Positions 60,648 through 64,000 of a stretch of 64,000 nt of DNA are shown here, piece after piece. This stretch comes from Heliopora coerulea. Its lineage: Eukaryota > Cnidaria > Anthozoa > Scleralcyonacea > Helioporidae. Position numbers and translations under genes: made by a program. The notes beneath the pieces were generated by a model. The model saw only the letters and a program-made list of their open reading frames with translations, was not told the DNA's origin and did not search any database. Each line of letters opens with the position of its first letter. The stretch's first letter is position 1. The DNA is taken from NCBI GenBank assembly GCA_030142905.1, contig JASJOG010000003.1:1151001-1215000 (forward strand). The letters are read 5' to 3'.

Positions 60648-61273
60648 TCAAAAAGGAGTTGCACTGATTGACCATAAAACAAAAACAGGAAAAAAAAGCG
60701 TTGCTTTCTGGATATTTCTAGAGGGATTATCTTCCTTCTTTCTTAGGACAATGTATACATGGGAATTTTGGTCTTTTCTCAAGACTTCTGTCTGTTTCTG
60801 AACACGTGTGGTATCGTAATGCTAATCCGCACCGTTCATAAATTAAAAACCTCGTCGAATGCCCTGCCCTATAGATGTTACTCAATTACTACTTATTTCC
60901 AAGCTTTCAAGTCCTTGACCTTGAAAACCAATATGCCATAAAATTAAGAAGTCATTGCACAGAGACATGGAGATAAAGTGGCTGCCAAATAACGTGTATT
61001 TTGGCTGGTTTATGAACTTTTGTCACTGTTCAGTGCAAACTTAAAAATTTGTCATAAAAATATGCTGTGCGTTGTATTTATGGTAAGCTTAACTACAGTT
61101 GTAATTCATGGTTCAGCACTCCGACTTAGACTATCCGAAAGCAAATGAAGAGCAGATTTTCTTGATGATAATAAACGGTTTGTAAATATAATATTAATTG
61201 ATATTTAGTTTGTAAATGTTGTTATAAGTAGATTAAAATTGGAGTTGTAAAATGTAATTGTTGTTGTGTTATC

Positions 61274-61312
61274 GACGTCGTCGTCGTCGTCACCACCACC
61301 ACCCACACCAAC
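61274..61312. repeat. Short (GTC)n/(CAC)n microsatellite
   Basis: GACGTCGTCGTCGTCGTC is followed by ACCACCACCACC. It lies 3' of the NLR-like gene. Confidence 0.8.
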
Positions 61313-61870
61313 TTGCTTCATATCTCCAGTGGGCACGCATATAGTCTTACCTTTCGTCTCTTTCAAGGATTTCCATATCCTCGACCTTTCCCTTCCTCAA
61401 AGTAATGGATCCATGTAATTCACCGGATCTCACAATGTTTTTTGAGGAGACTGTGCTTCCTCACGTAGCACTTTTTTTAATTTTTCATGGACCAGTTTCC
61501 TCTCTTTTAGGTAGTTACGCCTTAACGTTAGGAAACATTTATGAAGAAATTCGTACTGGATTAAAGTGTTACGCGTTTATGACTATGCAATCTTCCACCG
61601 TCGGTGTTATTACTTTCAATATTCTTAAGTCGTATAAGGGAAACTTGTTCTTATCTGGCACACATGAAAGCTTTTAGCTTATTTCTTGATGCTAGACTGG
61701 CTTCCAAACATGAACAATTTTTTTTATTCTTGACATTTTGTATTAAGTAACCCCTACAATAATCTCCCTCCTCTAAGTCCCCGAATTGAAGAGCGTCTCT
61801 GGTGTTAATTCAGGGAAATACAAGGTGGATGAACGATCTTCAAGCTCGATACTCAGAAAATGATTTCTGA
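61313..61870. other. Intergenic, no gene supported
   Basis: An open frame at 61405-61677 has no recognisable domain. The end of the interval belongs to the repeat unit shared with 62060-62090. Confidence 0.4.
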
Positions 61871-61942
61871 GCCCCAGACGGGGATCGAACCCGCAACCTT
61901 CTGATGACCGGTTAGACGCTCTAACCATTGAGCTACCGAGAC
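61871..61942 (-). repeat. tRNA-like sequence, probably a SINE head (anticodon position GGT)
   Basis: On the minus strand all four arms can form: acceptor GTCTCGG/CTGGGGC, D stem GCTC/GAGC, an anticodon stem with one mismatch, and T stem GCGGG/CCCGT with TTCGATC. The loop CCGGTCA would place GGT (Thr) as anticodon, but position 33 is C, not T. The sequence following on the minus strand contains a segment (GATCGTTCATCCACC) repeated at 62060-62090, which fits a SINE body better than a real tRNA gene. Confidence 0.55.
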
Positions 61943-64000
61943 TCAGATGGTGAACTAAGGTGCAAATTCGATATATATGTGCGACCTAAGCGGAAGCCAC
62001 TATATACTAATAATGATTGAGGTAGTTTGATGTTCGAGAAGACGTGAGAGCTTGGATATATTGAGGTAGATGAACGATTTTCAAGCTCGATAGAAGAAGC
62101 AGATAAGCACTTCCGTGACAGCTGAAAACTAGATAAAAACCAACACTCGAGTGCAATTCAGAGGATATGATCGCTGATCGTAACAAGATGGCTGCCTGCA
62201 GATAGTTTGTAATTAAAATTATATCGTCCCTGATGTATTGTACAGAGGACAAACTGCAGCGAATCAGAAGCGGATATCCTGTTGCATAGACTGTCCTGGA
62301 CTTATTTCATACACCAGGATGACAATCGTAAGATACAAAATCCACTGACAAAATCGCACGTGTAAACGAGCCTTTAGGTTAATCTCATAACAGTTAAAAA
62401 CCAAACGGGTGTTTGACAAGACAACAGGTTTAAAACTCATTTACTTTCTGCTGATACTTTTAAGAGGTTACCTCTTAAACCTCTGGTTCTATAATTAACG
62501 ACAACCAACAGAAAAGGAAAACATCTTTTATGAACACAGATGTTGAAAAAATATTTACCAAAACGAGTCATAAATCACCCACAGTTCTCCCCAAAACACT
62601 GATCAGTAGTCGCTGCTATTAGCAGAAAGTCCCATAAAGTTCAATGGTGACGCGATCCTTTTCGGGCCACTTCTCGCAAATTAAAAATAATGGTGCAAAG
62701 CGATCGAGTTATGTATTGACCACTTGCACTCACAGGCTGAACAACCCACATGGAGGACTACTTCAAAGTTCCGACGTTCAACTAATCGAATAAAAAACAG
62801 TCATTCATCGAAGTGGAGGTGAATAGTGGTGAATATTTATTCCTCCAACAGGGGAACAAATGCAACTGGTCTACAGATCAGTGATTACAATATCGATTTA
62901 GGTTTTTGTATTTGTTGTGTTCATTCCACTTAATCATGGAAATGCAAATAGCCTGATTAATATGAATCTATAATTCCGAAATGCGGTAATATACAACGGT
63001 TCTTCGTTGGGGTGGTTTATTTTCTGATTTTCTAATTGTAAATTCAGCATCGCGCGAAATTTCCCTCTGATTGGCGAATCGGCTAATGAACTATTAATGA
63101 GTTTTAGAAGGGACTTTTACAAACACTTTTAGGCTTGAGGGGAGATTTAACCATTAACATGTTTCACGTCATAGTATTAGTTTGTAAGTCCACAATTACT
63201 AGACAAATATAATTGTATTGTTTGCTCATGCATGTCAATGAGAGGGAAATTATAAAATTTTCATTCTATATCAAGGAATTTTAGGACTAAACTTCCCTTT
63301 GACAATAACAGAAACGGAAGTAATCTTGACATTACAGAAAAAAAATCCACCTATGGTGCTACTTGCTTCACGTACACAGTCACGAACCAAAACGTACAAT
63401 GCACAACAATGGTATTACCTTTGGCAAAGCGCTAACAGGTCGTACAAGAATGTAATAGAAATTCAGCTACAGCACACACGACTCTATGGCGTATGCTGTG
63501 AAGGAACCAAAATGCGTGTCTTTCATATAAACAGTTATAGGGAATGCCATGCTGAATTTTCGATATTGCGAACAGTACAATTGTTTGAGATGCAATGGGG
63601 AGCAGTTAGCAAACGACTGAATGTCAAATTATGCGCTCAGAAACGGATGTCGTACTAGTTGAGGGTCACACACTCCTTAGTCTTCATTGTAATGTTACCT
63701 CGGTAAATAAAATTGTCATTATTACTATGATCATGATTACGTTTATGATCATTATCACTATAGAAATATAACGAAGTATACTCGTTCTCAGACTATGTTG
63801 AAGATAGAAGTTACCTCCTGCAGAAAATTCGAGAAAACGATTGCCGTAAGCCTGAACGATTTTATATTAAATTTATTTAATACAGCCATTCCGTGCTTTC
63901 TCAATGGCTTATTCTTAATTTCTTAAATATTCTAAATATTGCGCGTTCTAACTGAAATTACATAATGACGAGTTTATTTCCTTACGTTTGCTCGATATAA
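61943..64000. other. Right-hand intergenic region, no gene supported
   Basis: A repeat GGTAGATGAACGATTTTCAA at 62062-62081 matches GGTGGATGAACGATCTTCAA at about 61825. An open frame at 63299-63658 (119 codons) has no recognisable domain and no ATG context or splice evidence, so it is not called. The rest is AT-rich without clear structure. Confidence 0.4.

Noticed and set aside
61405..61677. 90-codon open frame
   Set aside because: It has no recognisable domain, no splice context and no similarity to neighbouring genes; the length is within chance for the region.
63299..63658. 119-codon open frame near the right edge
   Set aside because: No domain was recognised and the frame begins without a convincing ATG context. 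It could be a real exon continuing beyond the window, but nothing supports it.

Overview
The window is eukaryotic: AT-rich DNA with intron-split genes, GT-AG splice sites, dense short inverted-repeat DNA transposons, an LTR retrotransposon and simple repeats. The gene content (a STAND NTPase with a C-terminal Death domain, PDS5, an arrestin-domain protein) and the repeat spectrum fit an anthozoan cnidarian such as a stony coral. That placement is inference; no marker gene fixes the species.

Three host genes can be built exon by exon, and in each the exon lengths sum to an intact reading frame. (1) 1-16480, plus strand: the 3' half of a PDS5 cohesin-regulator gene, 14 exons, 468 codons plus stop, entering from the left edge. 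(2) 22763-40792, minus strand: a complete five-exon arrestin-domain (ARRDC/alpha-arrestin) gene of 363 aa. It is tail-to-tail with PDS5 and ends in a PDZ-ligand-like tail instead of PPxY motifs. (3) 52955-60310, plus strand: a five-exon STAND/NB-ARC-like NTPase of about 1079 aa with a helical middle and a C-terminal Death domain, probably an innate-immune or cell-death receptor. Its first intron carries a decayed tandem copy of the P-loop region.

Mobile DNA fills much of the rest. A Tc1-type transposon with paired (IR/DR) binding sites and a frameshifted transposase sits in a PDS5 intron (4760-6314). A Ty3/gypsy element with about 100-bp LTRs lies in ARRDC intron 1 (31810-35761). A PIF/Harbinger element has a broken transposase (47477-48909) convergent with its MADF/BESS partner gene (44083-47067), whose intron contains a large inverted repeat. 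Non-autonomous elements with recognisable ends or target-site duplications occur at 17749-18495, 19366-20066, 30931-31108 and 58403-58607. A short repeat of up to about 100 bp with TTAACnCTTT-like ends occurs at least six times.

Other structures include a roughly 220-bp hairpin in a PDS5 intron, a CTGTG/CCGTG pentanucleotide minisatellite in the NLR-like gene, tRNA-derived SINE heads, and sharply bounded CpG-poor blocks (about 36.2-39.5, 45.5-48.6 and 50.7-53.0 kb) that look like traces of past DNA methylation. No prokaryotic operon, CRISPR array or rRNA was seen.
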